In this document: positions 13,801-28,800 of the stretch, piece after piece
How positions within the stretch are numbered: position 1 is the first letter of the stretch
How the letters are laid out: each line of letters starts with the position of its first letter
NCBI RefSeq assembly: GCF_001039355.2
Contig: NW_019774147.1
Coordinates: 419,219 to 483,218, forward strand
Direction: 5' to 3'
Origin: Lingula anatina
Lineage: Eukaryota > Brachiopoda > Lingulata > Lingulida > Lingulidae
DNA length: 64,000 nucleotides
Position numbers and translations under genes: made by a program
The notes under the pieces: generated by a model
What the model saw: the letters and a program-made list of their open reading frames with translations, nothing else
What the model was told of the DNA's origin: nothing
Databases searched by the model: none

Positions 13801-16800
13801 AACACCGCACCCCAACTGGCTCATGATGAAGGTAAGCTGTAGAATCAAGCCAGAGAATGCTGAAGAATAGCACTGTTTAGTAGAAGGTTAAGTCACTGCC
13901 CAAGTCACTAGCAATACAATTACCTGCTTGGAATAGTAGTAGAATGAAGTTTGAAAGTTCAAAAAGATGTCTTCTTCTGCTTTATAGACAACATCAAAGC
14001 ATTTAACAATGTAAAACATGAAGAACTGATGAAACAACTGGAAGAAATAAATATAGGTAGGAAAGATATAAGAATAATGAGGGACATATACTGGAATCAA
14101 ATAGCAACCACAAAACTAAGTGCTTTTCAGAAGACAAAGGATAGTTTTCAGATTTATTCTCATTAAACATTATGCGAAAGCTTGGAAAAAACTCTGGAAT
14201 GAAACTAGGGGACATATGGTCAACAATATAAGGCATGCTGCTGACAGAGTGCTAATAGCTACATACCTAGGGTCTGAATAGTGAAAAGACTGAGGTTAAG
14301 GTGGTAAGTAAAGATACAAATGCTCAGGTCTGCAACATTAATACAAAATACTGAATTACATAAGTCAAATGTAAAAGATACCTTTATTGGCAGTGACAGA
14401 AAGAAGATAAAGAATCAGACAAGCAACAAAAGACAAATTCAATTGTATCAATAAAAAAAGAATTTACATCTGTGAAAAAAGGACCAACAGTAAGAAAATA
14501 AAGGAGAAATATGAGTCAGTAGTCATGTGTCTTTTCAGAAGGATGATGTGTCTACCATGAACAGAGATGAAAACAAATGAGCAAATACCAACAGGACCTT
14601 TTAAAAGATGGGAAAAAGAAAAGCCACTTTCTTAGGAAATATGATGAGAAGATTTAGTATAAAGCATATCATCTGGTAATGTCAGGGTAGTTGGAAGAAA
14701 AAAGCAGAGGGAAGATAAAGAAGAAAAATGCTGGACAGCTGTACAGTGGATGGGACATACTGTGGTGACAGTCTGACAGATATGCTGAGAGCTGCCAAAG
14801 GGGCATTCGGAATAGCAGACTTACTAGTCCATGGATCAAATATGGTGACCCACTTAAAAGCTTGCCCTCTAATTCCCTAACAGATACTGAATAGATTACG
14901 CAACCAGAATTCAAGTGGTTGGCCATACTTGTTAGTCCACTGTTGTGAATGCAGCCAAAGACAGGGGGATGTGGAGGGAGTTGATCATCAATGCTATGAA
15001 GCAGGGTAGATGATGATGGTGATGAGCAATCCAATATTCTTTTTCCTGTGACAGTTTCTGGTCATGCATTCATATTATGTTCTTCAAGTGTCAAACTGAT
15101 TATTAAAAACACCAGAACTACACAACTAAGCCTCAAGTCGTTTTTTCCATTCTTTTCTTTAGGAAGACTTTGTGTTATTTTCCTAAAAAGGTGTAATGTA
15201 AAACAATTTTAGCTGCCTTTTTTATTGTATCTACATTTATATAATAGTCAACAAAGATTAACAAAAAAATGAATGCTAATTGTCATATTAGCCAGATAAA
15301 TGTATGTAATTCAGTATTTGCATAAAGACTGGATAATTAACAACCCATTTCAGTCTACACATTGACATAATCATATGCAGGTAAATGTCCCATAAGAATC
15401 ACATAAAACAGAATCATACTTAACTAGACAGCAAAGCTGGCAGACATACTGATAATACACAGAAAAACTAAAGATAAAGACACAAGCAAGTAAAAATAAA
15501 ATGGCTATACTTCACAGAAAGGATTTTTTGAAAACTTCAAGGAATGGCCAATCTGTTAAAAGTTACATATGAAGCAATGGAAGATTCCCTGTAACACACA
15601 TAAATCACTACAGAACTACAACTTTCTTATCTGCCTCAAATCAAAGTCCACATGCCAAAGGATAAATCACATTGATCACTCCATTAGCAAAAAAAGTAAA
15701 AATTACAGAGGCTGGGGTAGCGCTAACACTCGCCAATTTAGCCAAATGCTAAAACTGACTTAAATTGGCTAAACAAGGGTTTTATTTGACTTGTTTTAGA
15801 CAAATTATAACCATTTGGATAACAAAGAGACAAAAAAGTGGTGATTTGACTAAGGGGAAAAAATGGCTAGCGCTACCCCAGAGAGGGTAACATGTAGCAC
15901 AGAAAGCAACAAATATGTTCAAATATCATTTTTCCAGAAATAAGAAACAAAACCCTGTGATATTTATTTATGCTATTATTAACTATATGGTTTAATGCCA
16001 ATGATTTGACATGTCAACTCACTTCTATTGCATCTTTAATGCACCACATTTTGATTGGTTATTCAAATTTGTTCCTCATTGTTGATTTCTATGCATTTTA
16101 TCTTGTTGTTTAAGAAGAATGTAATGTAAGATATAGTACTAGTGTAACATCTTAATGATAAATTTTCAAGCAGAAATATTAAATTCAAAATATCTGTGCA
16201 TTGTTATATGCTGTTTTTAATTTTCCTTTTCCACTATCATATGTTAATTCAATTTTCATAATTCCAAAATTCTACAAATGAAATCAATAATACAATAGTC
16301 TAATGATGAAATAACAAAATTTCAAAAGTGCCACACTATAGTTTCTATCTTTTAGAATCATCCTCCGACTTTGTCTGATGTGGTGTCCAGTGTCTGGTTT
16401 TACCTCTGCCCACATACAAATCATTGTCAACTAATGCAGCAAGGAATTGCTGATAAACTGTACCATTGGCCCAATTCAGAATGGATGATCCGAGTACTCA
16501 CTAATCCGCCGACTAAATATGACTGACCACAGTTCAAAAGTGATACCATTGATTCTTGATGGTCTCCCCAAATCCACACTCGCCTTTAAACGGATTAAAT
16601 CTCTGCTCTGAGGTTAAATTGCTAGGCCCCTGTAGCGACGGCGTGTATGGAGGCGGGGAGACCATCAGGAATCATCATATAAACAGAAAGTTGAGAAAGT
16701 AAATCACAGACACATCTACTTTCAATACATGTCATTGTTATTCATCGTTATTTTTTCATCCAGTTCAATTTATCATAAATACCCAACCTATGTTCACTAC

Positions 16801-19800
16801 AGTGACTGCAGTTTTCACCAACATACACATATAATCATAAAGCCTAGCAAATAATTTTATGCTCAGCAAGGTCTTGGTTATTAAGTACGTTATCATCATC
16901 CTTTACCCATTAAGACTGTATTAAGCACTTAGCACTTGTTATGCCATCTTGGCAAGCCAAGTGCATATAGTCTAACCTGTATTACCTTCCACAGTACAGT
17001 TGTCACTCTTAATATTCAGGGTGTTAGCCTTACTAACTTAACTAACTAACTAACTACCAGTTAGCTACCCTCTACTAGGGCCAAAGAGAGACTTATTCAT
17101 TAGGTATCAGATTATTTCTTCGATGATTAATTCTGAACTGTCCAAAAGGAAATTTTGAAAAAAAAAAAAAAAAAAAAAGAAAAAAAAAGAAAAAAAAAGT
17201 GTCATCACTAAGCTGGCCTGTGAAAGAGAGTAACAATTTCCCATGTTCACCAGGAAATGAATATAAAATGTAACTGAACTGAATCACATTGTCACCACCT
17301 TTGGCATAAATATTTAGCATGAACAGGTGCAAAGAGAAACCTTGGTAACAATTTTAATCATCTACCCGAGTCCTGCCAGGAACAAGCTTGTTGGCTCTTT
17401 ATCATCAATCCACAAATTCCATTTGCGCACACACACCAAATGAATAAATAAATAAATGAATAAATAAATTAAGTGCCATCTTTCTCTTTTTACCAATTAC
17501 TAGTCTTTAGGCCTGTCAAATCTATCCTAATACTTTAATGACTACATGTTTTTATGTATATATGGCAAGCTAATAAAGCTTGCGACTATACAACCACTAA
17601 AAATATGAACATATAAACATGAGCACCCTAATAAATAATTTGCTAAACTCAAACAATGATCCACATGAATTTGTGCAACTGCTTTCCAAAACATGATCTG
17701 TTCCTTGCTGTTTATTATCCTTGAGACAGTGATACAGACAGATGCTTAGGTTTCTCATCAAAGCTGTGTTGTATGAAAGATGTTCAGGGTTTTTTTTGTT
17801 GAAGATGATAATCATTCTCCCAAGAGCCTGCGTCTTACTTTGTCTGGGAAGGGGTGGAGTGGCCATTAGACTACTAATTATTTAAAATTGCAATGGTAAC
17901 TATTGGCAACAGGAGCATCAGATATTTTCTAGGTGGTCACTTTCAAATGAAAAGTTGAGGTACACCAATATTGCCTACTTAGATGGAGATAAAAAATGCT
18001 GCTTAAGGCTGAAACTAATAATATCATTTATAAGAAAGTCCTGCATTTCATAGTATAAGTTGTAGGGGTCCATGTTCCTCCCTACCCAGGTTCTTATATT
18101 TTGCTTGTCACTGATGCATGGGAGAGGGAATATAACAACAACCTTACATGCTCAGTTCCAAATCTGAAGTGTCTTTATTAAGGGATCATTAGGTGCAGAT
18201 ATTTGGATCGATCTATCTCCCTGGGGAGTCTCACTAAACTGCTATCAAACTAACTGGCTTAAACGTCTACCAAGCCTAGTAAAACTGTTAGGGGGTAATT
18301 ATCTTTACCTCTAGCTGATTCGATAGGCGTGGCAGACTTTTAAGCCTCTTGAGCTGATAGCAATTTAGCGTGAACCCCCAATGAGTTAGGTCAATCCAGA
18401 TGGATCGATCTAAGTATAGGAATTGGGAACCCAGTCTAAGTCCAAGCATTCAACCTTTATACACATTATCTACAGGGAATCTAATGCCATATGTCCTATT
18501 AACAACTTTGCTTTCACATGATTTTTTTTTCCATTTCTTCACTGCAGCCCTGCCATACCAGATGCTAATCCCAAAAGTTAAAATACACTCAATTTGAATT
18601 ACACATCTACATCTGCTGTGAAAGTCTTCAATAGACCTTCATAGTAGTCTAATGCACCTAATTTAAGCGAATCAGTGTAAAGGCGAACTGCATTGAGGAA
18701 TATTAAAATTTTCCAAAGGACAAGCTCCATGGATTGCTCCTGACCCTCATTAAATTGTAAATTTCTCATTGGTGAAATTTTATTAAACATTTTTAATCAA
18801 AGGAGAAACTATCACAGAGCCACTTAAGAGCCAGAGAAACTAGAATATTAGCTACCCTCCGATAGCACAGGGGCCTCTAAAATATGGTAATGATTCGATC
18901 TCTTCAATGGAGAAATATTATTTATCCTTCAGAAACATAATTTTGGAAACATAAAAGTTGTCTCTACAAAGCATTTGTGGTGCTTTTCCAGTATAGAACA
19001 GAAGTATAAAATCGCCTGCTTTTCAGTCTTGTTGCTACCACTATATAGGGATGTTCTAATTCTCAGAATTTACGATTTAAAAAAATACAATATTTGTAAA
19101 ATTCACAATTTTCTCACTTAAAAGACCAGAGTATACAAACTTGAACAGACCTCCTTGAACTGGCTAAAAGCCATTTTTATCAGCTGTAAGTCCAATTGGC
19201 AGTGTGGCTATATCTAGTCAGTACATGGTCATGCAGAAAGAGCCACAGGGAGAGTAAAAGAAAGTTGCAGAATATTTGACATGGGTGATCATGCTCATTC
19301 AACAGAAGTCTTGCTTTTGTGAATGTAAGCTTGAAGAAGGGGACCCAAAACTGTGATTTATTTATCACAAATGGCATATTTGTGTTGATTTGTTTTATTC
19401 AGTGAGCATAAAAATGCACCAAATTATCATAATTTCTCTTAATTTAAAGAGGGTTACTCTTATCATGTTGCATTTCTACTTCCAGGGATTAGCATATTTG
19501 TCACTAGCTAACCAACTGACTGACCTCTACATTTATTTCTGTGGATAAGATCTAGAGTCTCCTGAAACAGCTGGGAACACTTTTCTGATTATACAAACTA
19601 GTCTCTACACTTACTACATACAAGATGAAGCACATAAAATATATCAAAAGTGATCCATAGAATAGCAATAATTACTGAAACCAATTAATCTATTTGTTAG
19701 ATGTACATGTAACCTCCAACACAACCCAAAATCCCCTAAAGGTACTGCATCCATAGTCCATTCAACCATAGAATATATAGATCCATTATGTAGGATCCTT

Positions 19801-22800
19801 TCCTGAAGTCAAATATAAAAAATTCAAATGTATTCATTTGTGTTTAAACATAAAATACAAAATTTTAGATATCAAATGGAAAAGCTAGAAGATCAAGCCA
19901 AGTTAGAAGATCAAGTCAAAAGACAATGATAAAATTGGTAAGCTGTTGTCTCCTTGCTACAGGTTAGAACATTAACACATGACATGGATGCCAAGTCTTA
20001 AAAACCTTGGCAAATGAATGTATCAGTGCCTTGTTAGGCAACAACTCATGTTCAACATGAAGTGAGCAGAATGTCAATGCCCAGAAGAAAGGTCCCTTAT
20101 TTTCAGGCCTACCCAACTACCAGACTTGGCACCCAATTATCCCAAATTCATTGGAATACCAGACCATACTACCCGTTTTCAAGGTCTGCGTCAGTACGGC
20201 TTCCAGGTATCAGATGCGACACCACTCTTGCCTAGTACGGGATGTGATACTGATGATTCTCAGCTGGGTTGTAAACCAGAAAGTAGTTCATCTCAAAATT
20301 TGTTCTGGGGTATGATACTGTGAAATGCGTACTGACACACCTTGAAAACGTGTAGTGTGGTCCGATCTACCAGTGAATTTGGGATCATTCAGTGCCGAGT
20401 CTGGTAAATGGGTAGGCCTGAGTTTATTATATGTATAAGTGGCTTTATTCATGAATTAGGGACTGTTCACATGGAAAGTCTATTTTCTAAAAATCTATTT
20501 TCTATTCGCGGTATCTTGTAATCACTCCAAGCGCAGCCGAGAATGACTTCTTTTGTTTACTAGAGAGCAAGCTGTAAATAACCTCAGTCATTTCACCAAC
20601 TTTCATTTGAATTATGCTCCTGCACATGCAGCAGTAATATCATACAATTATACATCATTTGGAGGACTTTAATGACCTGAAAAGATGAATAAGTAAGTCA
20701 AGTTTTCAACCAGAAATTTGAAAAAGGTGCAGTCTTAAAACTCATTTTTTTTTTTTGTTTTGATGACCGAGAGATTAATTTGGTTTAGCCCTAGGCCTTG
20801 GCATGTGGACTTTACTTGAGTAACAACAAAATCCCCTTAAAGTTTTCATTTTCTTAAAAAAACTGCTTATAAACTCCAGTGTTAAATACTTAAATTATTA
20901 AAGACATTATGCAATTAAGACAAAAGTTTACAGACCATTAGACAAGGTAAATAAATATAAAAAATCCCTACCTAAAAGTCATTATTTGGGGTTGTACACC
21001 TGAAGATTCTTTCTGTGTCTGAACTTGTTGGCCATCCTTCAGACTTCCATCAGATTTCTTCCTACAGCCTTCGGGTGCTGTAAGTTCTCCACATCCGCCT
21101 CTCTTTTGACATGGTTGCTCATCAGAGCTTAATCCTTCAATTTTTTCATCTGTAGTGGATGGTATGGTGATACCTTCATTACTACGTTCCTTTGATATAA
21201 TTTCATTAGAAAGAGATGATGTTTGACAACTCTCATTTAGTGCCCCCTGTTCTTTTACATTCTTCTCAACTTCAATTTCACATGGATGTCCATTAATAGG
21301 TTTTTGCATAACAATGTTTTTATCACTGTCATTGTAACTAGTAAGAGTTTCATCCTTAAGGAAGCCAGTCTTATTAGACAACCCATTTTCTTCGTTCTTT
21401 TTAGAGTCCTCTGGAGGACTTTCTACATTCTGTTCATCATGACAGACTGCAGAAATCTGGCAATTTTTCACATTTTCATCAAATTTTCTTCTCTCTTTGA
21501 GACTAAGATTCTCTCTCAGGCATTTCAGTCGAACTGTTAGTTTCTTACACTTATGTACTCTAAGCAAATCTTTATTTGTATTACGTGATTGTTTCTTTCC
21601 TCTTTTCTTTCTTTCCTTCAGAGAAAAAGACCTTGTTCTTTTGATTATCTTACCAACATCTTGGACTGGCTCAGGTTGAAAGTCAACAGTCATAGTGTCA
21701 CTCTCTCCCCCATCTTCACTTAAACCTTCATAATCTTTGAGTACCCTCAACTGCTGTGCAATCTTCTGTTCTAGCCAGTTATGTTTGGGAAATTCTTGTG
21801 AGAGACGCTCAGTTTGGTCCTCAATGAAGGGTTGACTTTTGCCTGCATACATTGCATAAAGTCGCCGTCTTTTAGGTGGTAAGATGGTTGGAAGTTCTTC
21901 GTCATCTGAAATATAATTGTATCAGTGTAAACCCAACAATATGTTTGTTCTTTTTTTTATAAATAAAAAAGATTTAGAGTCAAGTGTAATACTCATCTCC
22001 TGAAAGGCACAAAATAATGTTCAACTGATACAAATTCAAAAATTTTAAAGACAAAAGAAAGAGAGAGATATGTATCTGAATTCCTGCTAAAAAGTTCACA
22101 CAGAATGGCATGGCCATTGAATATTGCCTGTAATTAAAGATGCACAAAAAGCATCTCCACACAAAAGCAAATTACTTTTTAAATATGTTCGGTTTGTGTG
22201 TTACATACAGCAGGCATCACATCCTTACTAATTGTATATCTACATTCCTTAACATGACTGCTTCTTTTGCAGTGAGCTTGTTAGTTTACAAAAGAGCACA
22301 ATCTGAACCATGTGTATAGGTTGAGTTGTCATTTTACATTTCAATTCACAGAAAAAATAAGTCACAAAGTTCACAAATTTGAAAAACTTACTTCCAGTAA
22401 CCTTAAACAAGACAAGATTTTGATACAATTTTAATCTGTCATAGCCCTACATATAACCTGATATATTGGCACTTTTGTGCTTTTGTAAAAGTAAAACTGA
22501 ACCAACCAAGCTGATTTTTAAACTGATCGTGCACTTTACCAAATGAAGCCAAGCAGCAAATTTGAAACACCCAACTAAATAAAAACACCATTTGATACCC
22601 TTGGGGCAAACATATCCAAAATATGTGCATGATCTGACCATGCAGATTTTTGAATTTTTTTTATCAAACAAAGCCACTCAGTAAATGTACAGTAAAACAA
22701 AAATATGGTTTGGCACTTACATGAATAGAGTGAACAACAGAGGTCTTGGATGGCGACTGCGATGGAGAAATATAATGATCACATACAGTGGCTGTATGTA

Positions 22801-25800
22801 AAAATACAATGGTTACACAGAGTTAAGATTACCCTCACACAATCTGCAGGTATCATGCTAAAATAATCTTCTAATCTTTTTCCAATATCTTACAGCTCAT
22901 ACAGCACACCCAATCCTGTTACTTTTCAGGTGCAGACCCACCTCATTCTTATATTTTTATGCATATGCCCACATGACAGTATGTATATGTATATATATAT
23001 TGTAAATTGAAGTCTTGTTGGTTGCTATGGTTACCCCTATTTCTCACTATTTTCTATATATTAGTTAGATGACAATTACATATCCATCTCATTAGATAAG
23101 GAAAATGTATATCAAATGGTAAGCTGCTTATAGAGTTAATTGTTATCCTATTGACAGTTCTAAGTTGAAAATTATAAGCTCTTGGGGTGGTAACTGGTTT
23201 CTCAAAAATTGTGTGCAATAAGGGTGTTCAATAAATAAAGTATTTACTGAATTTGGGTTTTTAAAAATTAAGATGTATTGTTATTGTTGGTTGTAGATTG
23301 AAATATCTGAAAAATACTGGTTGACTTCTATAACTAATCAAAGGCAAATTTAAAAATGCCTTAATTTTTCCTTAAACAACCATACTTTTAAAAAATGAGT
23401 AGAAAGGAAGGCAAAAAATTCATGTCTATGAGCATGATATTTATTACTTGTAACAGCTATCACTCATCAATTTTTCAAAAAAAAACAAAATGCATATTAA
23501 AGATGTCTATCAAGTACCATTTTACAGATATTTTCTTCTGAATTATATCCTATTTTTATTTGGATTTTACCAATCAATGCAGCTTTGCTGTTCAATATTA
23601 TCCAGTAGTAAAAACCACAGACAGTTAAATTATGAAATTTTAATTTCACAAGAACCATCAGGTCTCAATATACTAGTTTACTTTTATTGAACCACATCTG
23701 CTGAAATAATATGTTTTCAAATACAAATCACAAACATTCACAAATTTTACAGCTAAACTTTAATTTTGATTTTAAGTCATTAATTTGTATAAAGTTCTAT
23801 CTTCCATTGGTCCTCTCTTTGGAACATTTTTTCCCACTTCCCAGGCATAAACCACACAGAGGAAGCAACAGCTTGTAATTTTGCAATGTGGCTTATAAAT
23901 TTTCAGCCCCAGAAAAGACAAATATTAACTCAGCATTGGTGTTTTTTTTTCTGGCTACTGTCGCATTCATCACTCAAAGAAATGTAGTACAAGTACCAAG
24001 CTCAAGGCCTTGTTAGACAAAGACTAAAGAGATAAAAAAATCAGCATAAGTCATTGACCTCTAGGTCATTGGCTAACCCAATAAAGAATATTTGCCAACT
24101 TCAATACATTTCACAGGAATGCTTACTTCATATCTTTATTTCAGCCCTAAAACCAATTAATTTTGAATGACCCAACAGTTTCTTATTCTCAATTTTGGCT
24201 GCCAACTACATTTAAATAGCACTAATCATTTGTTGTAGGTATTTAAGAGTCTTGGGGCATAATGAAAATATCAAACTACATGTAGGTACTTAAAATTAAC
24301 TTGTGGGGACTTATGCTAGATGCAGACAGAATAACAGATTAACATTACTTCTGGCTTTAAGTAGAATACAGAAGAAGCTGGTTTTTATATGAGTATTTTG
24401 AAAACAAGCAAAGAGGCATGTTAACTGGATTGCAATCAGCAAGAGTCCCCACAGTGTTAGTTCAAACTACCTAGTACCATAGTTTCAATGTGAATGCACC
24501 CTTAGACCCTACTGAGAACTTGAGGCACGCTTATATGTATCAGTTCACTTTGAGGGATTGACAAGTTCGTAGCTCGACTATTTCATAAAAGAGTCATGTA
24601 CATAGGGCCTTTGCTCCCAAAACTACCTATTAATTAACTAAACGGCACAGAGCAGACTTGTGAACAGGACCAAAGCCCCTTGTAGGACCTCTTAATGTGA
24701 ACTGATACAAACTACATGTATACTACTTGAAGTGAAAAAGGGCCTTCCATTGCTTACACAAAGCTGACTGAGTCATGCCAGTACTTATCTAAATTGGTTA
24801 AAATATATTTGGCAACTACCATGCAGCGGCAAATTTATAAGGTGGGGTGACCTTGTCACATCATATCACGTTTTGCAGATGGTTTCTAAGAAAAGTTTTA
24901 TTTTCAACAATAGGCAATAGCAAAAGGGAAGTTGGGACTGCTGACATGGGGTCGTTTAAAAAGTTGACGGTAAAAAATATGTTTGTGCAAGTGCTGGGAG
25001 TTCGGGTGAGGTTTTAATTTAAAAAAAAAAAACTTAAAGGAAGAACTCTCAAAATTGTGCATTAATTTGAAACCACTCATTGTTTTAAAATGAACTTTCA
25101 TCAACCAGATGCATTTAAAGCAACAATCCTTGCACTAGCACATATCAGTAACATTCTTCACAAGCTGTAATAAGCCAGGAATTTCAAACAAAAATTAATT
25201 AACTATTAAATATATATCAGTGATGGTTGCCTGCCAAACTATAATACAGCGTCATTATGTATGTGCCATTTTGCCTCTTTGGTTTGTACCGCCAGGTCAC
25301 ATAGGCACAAGCAAGGGATAATAACACACAAACCATTAAAAAAAAATACTAGTAAAGAGTAACAAAGAGTTTTCTATTTTGGCATAGAATGGCTGGCACA
25401 CTGATGAAAATTTGCTTACTGGCCAGACACCACATGGGACACATCAAGGTATAAACACATGTAGTTTATAAAATACAACCCCTAAACCACCAAGAAGAAA
25501 AGGAAGAGCATCCCAAAGTATGGCAACATATGCCTGAAGATATTGCAATGTGAAGAAACCTTGTATATTGTATGGTAATATTGATGTCAATCACCACACA
25601 GGAAACACAAGCATCATAATAAATACTGGGTATTGGGTAAAGAATTGGGTAAATAAATGGAAGCCTCGGTGAAGGGGTTCTTGCAAATGTAGACAACAAA
25701 ATTTTCCTAAAATTAAACAAAATTCATAAAATTTCTCATTAATATCAGTCATACCTGACATGAATTCACTGAGAAATATAGACTGAATGATAGTTTTTTT

Positions 25801-28800
25801 TTTTTTTAGATCAATTCCTGATTTGACAGATTTCCTCTACAAGTTCAACAGTAACTATAGGTGAATCCCTTCTTGATGTGGAAATTTAAGGGCTCAAAAT
25901 TTGGAAAAGTGTTGACACTTGGCCAGTGAATCTTGAACCCTGAGCTAACAAAGAGAGCAGACAGATTAGATGCAAAAATGCAATTGTACTTTTTGAAGAA
26001 ACACAAATAACTAGAGGATCAGAGAGGCGATACCGCCTCCGAATATTGTACCACCAGCTGGAGTAAGCGCATTCGTATAGACCCCCCACATACACAAAAT
26101 AAGGGACACAGCCACCAGTCTTGTGCTTGACAAGCTGTAAAAATGCAATCAACAAGAATTTTCAAAATATGCAAAAAATATATATAACTAAAAATGGTAC
26201 AATCAAAGTTTAGTTCATCGTAAGGTAGGTCAAAGGTCAATTTCAAGGTCACAGTAAATTGCCAGTATATGACTTCCTATCAAACTTCAATATAACTATG
26301 GACCTATGTCTGCCACGTTTGGAGTTAAAAGAGAACCAAAATTTGCAAAGTTCAACTCATGGTGAAAAGTAGGTCAAAGGTCAATTTCAAGGTAACATTT
26401 ACATTGCCAGGATATGACTTCCCATTCGAGTTCAATAGTAACTATGGAACTATCTCTACCAGTTTTGGAGATAAAAGGGAACCAAAATTTGTAAAGTTCA
26501 GTTCATGATAATAAGTAGGTCAAAGGTCAATTTCAAGGTTACAGTAAGATTGCCAGTATATGACTTCCCATTCAAGTTCAATAGTAACTATGGACCTATC
26601 TCTGCCAGTTTTGGAGATAAAAGGGAAACAAAATTTGCAACGTTCAATTCATGATAAAAAGTAGGTCAAAGGTCAATTGCAAGGTCACATTTAGATTGCC
26701 AGTATATGACTTCCCATTCAAGTTCAATAGTAACTATGGACCTATCTCTGCCAGTTTTGGAGATAAAAGGGAAGCAAAATTTGCAAAGTTCAATTCATGG
26801 TAAAAAGTAGGTCAAAGGTCAATTTCAAGGTCACATTTAGATTGCCAGTATATGACTTCCCATTCAAGTTCAATAGTAACTATGGACCTATCTCTACCAG
26901 TTTTGGAGATAAAAGGGAAGCAAAATTTGCAAAGTTCAGTTCATGGTGAAAAGTAGGTCAAAGGTCAATTTCAAGGTCACAGTAAGATTGCCAGTATATG
27001 ACTTCCTATTCAACTTCAATAGTAACTATGGACCTATCTCTGCCAGTTTTGGAGATAAAAGGGAAGCAAAATTTGCAAAGTTCAGTTCATGGTGAAAAGT
27101 AGGTCAAAGGTCAATTTCAAGGTCACAGTAAGATTGCCAGTATATGACTTCCTATTCAACTTCAATAGTAACTATGGACCTATCTCTGCCAGTTTTGGAG
27201 ATATAAGGGACTAAATGTTATAATTTTGGAGTTACCATAATGTGCCTTAAATTTCGTACAGAAAAAATTAATTAAAATAAAGAAAATGTCATTTTGGTCA
27301 AAATTCTTGAAATAGGAGGTGCTCTGAAGTTTCAGAAGTTCAAATTTGATGAAATAATGTCATTTTTGAACACAAGTTGTCTGCTTTGCCAAGCCTTATG
27401 TTTTATTTTTCCAGAGTTCAAAATTTATTATCCATTACCGTACTGCACATTTTGCTTTCACCACCAATATGTACTTTTTGATACAGCGTAACTCGAAAAC
27501 CGTATGGAATACAAAAAAACGGAGACCACCTCCAGTGTTGGGCTTTACATGCTCTACAAAATGCAAAAAAGAATGGGTCTCTAGCATTAACGGTTCCCGA
27601 ATTAGAGACAGTTTTCAGTTTCGGTATCTTATGGCCGCTACTCCCGTGAAAATGCACCGATTGACCCCAAATTCACGGAGATGAAAGATGACCTGAAGGG
27701 TAACACTTTCCAATAATATTATTGGTTAAGTCTGTGTGGTGTCTGAATAACAGGGCAAATAATTTTTTTTTCGTAAAAAAATTCATTTTTTTGAAAATTT
27801 TGGCCCGTTTGACCTTGAAATAAAGGTCAAAGGTCAAATCCAAGGGCATATTTGAAATCTACACATATGACTTTTGGAAAGCTGTCTGTAGAAATTTTTC
27901 CCATAATTCCTTCCGTAGGGTAGATAATTAGCATTTAATTTTGCCATTTTTAGACAAGGGTGCATTGCAATGAGTGCCACACCTAGACCCCAATACCGAC
28001 AAAGCCCAAATTTTACGTGGAACGAGTTGAGATTATAGGTGACCTAAATCCAAGAGATGGGTACGGGGCCCTTACTGTCTAGGAGGAGAAGCGGTAACGG
28101 TAGCCATCCGGCAGAGCCGGCGGAGCCGCAGGAGCCGGCGGAACGATCCGGACGGGACTAAAACCATATGTACCGCCAGCGCCTACGCTGGTGGTACAAT
28201 AAACAGTACAGAAATTACAATGATAATTTGTAGTACGTTGTTTTCAGTCATTCTCTGCACATTCAGGCCTACCCATCTACCAGGCGCGGCACCAAAGGAT
28301 CCAAAATTCACCAGTAGATCGGATCCACTACCGTTTTTCAAGGTGTATATCAGTACGCGCTTCAAAGTATCAGACACGGCACCCTCTTGCCTGGTAAGCA
28401 ATGTGATACTGATGATTCTGAGCGGGGTTGCAAAGTAGTGCATCTTATCTCAAGAGTCATGCGCTACTGTTATTTTCCCCGTTTTATGTAATAAATCGAA
28501 CAATATCGTGATTTTTACACATTAAGTTCAGGTTTGAACATAGCCAACGATCTTCAGTAAATAAGTAGATGCAATCTTTTCATATTAATTACAGGTATAA
28601 GTATCACACATCTAATTCTGTCAGTAGAAGCACATTCTGCTAGGGGTTAAATAAAGTTTTCATGGCTACTGGGATGGAGGCATATAATTATTCGCTTTAC
28701 TGTTAACAAAAAAATAAATCAAACATTACTTACTGAAACTAGAGGATCAGAGAGACCATATCACCTCTGGATATTGTACCACAAGCTAGATTAAAAGCAT

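Larger units (their letters stand above)
13020..15025 (+). pseudogene. Decayed LINE reverse-transcriptase fragment
   Basis: Broken frames match the non-LTR reverse transcriptase pattern. There is a GIDYVTKVLN block before about 13403, then KSVFIAMTKKTG at about 13760. Next comes the catalytic-region lead FIDNIKAFNNVKHEELMKQL followed by GRKDIRIMRDIYWNQ at about 13975-14105. Near the end are MLRAAKD (about 14780-14805) and DRGMWRELIINAMKQGR with a stop at about 14955-15010. Frameshifts and stops make it inactive. Two inverted-repeat elements sit inside it (13407-13722 and about 14806-14940). Frames resume across both when they are ignored, so both inserted later than the LINE. I cannot fix the clade; the residue pattern is that of common invertebrate LINEs. 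Confidence 0.75.

Noticed and set aside
14669-15034. 121-codon open frame on the minus strand
   Set aside because: It lies antisense over the 3' end of the decayed LINE, whose plus-strand residues explain the sequence.
26220-27215. CRISPR-like array
   Set aside because: Whole 146-bp units are repeated with no unique spacers, and this is animal nuclear DNA.
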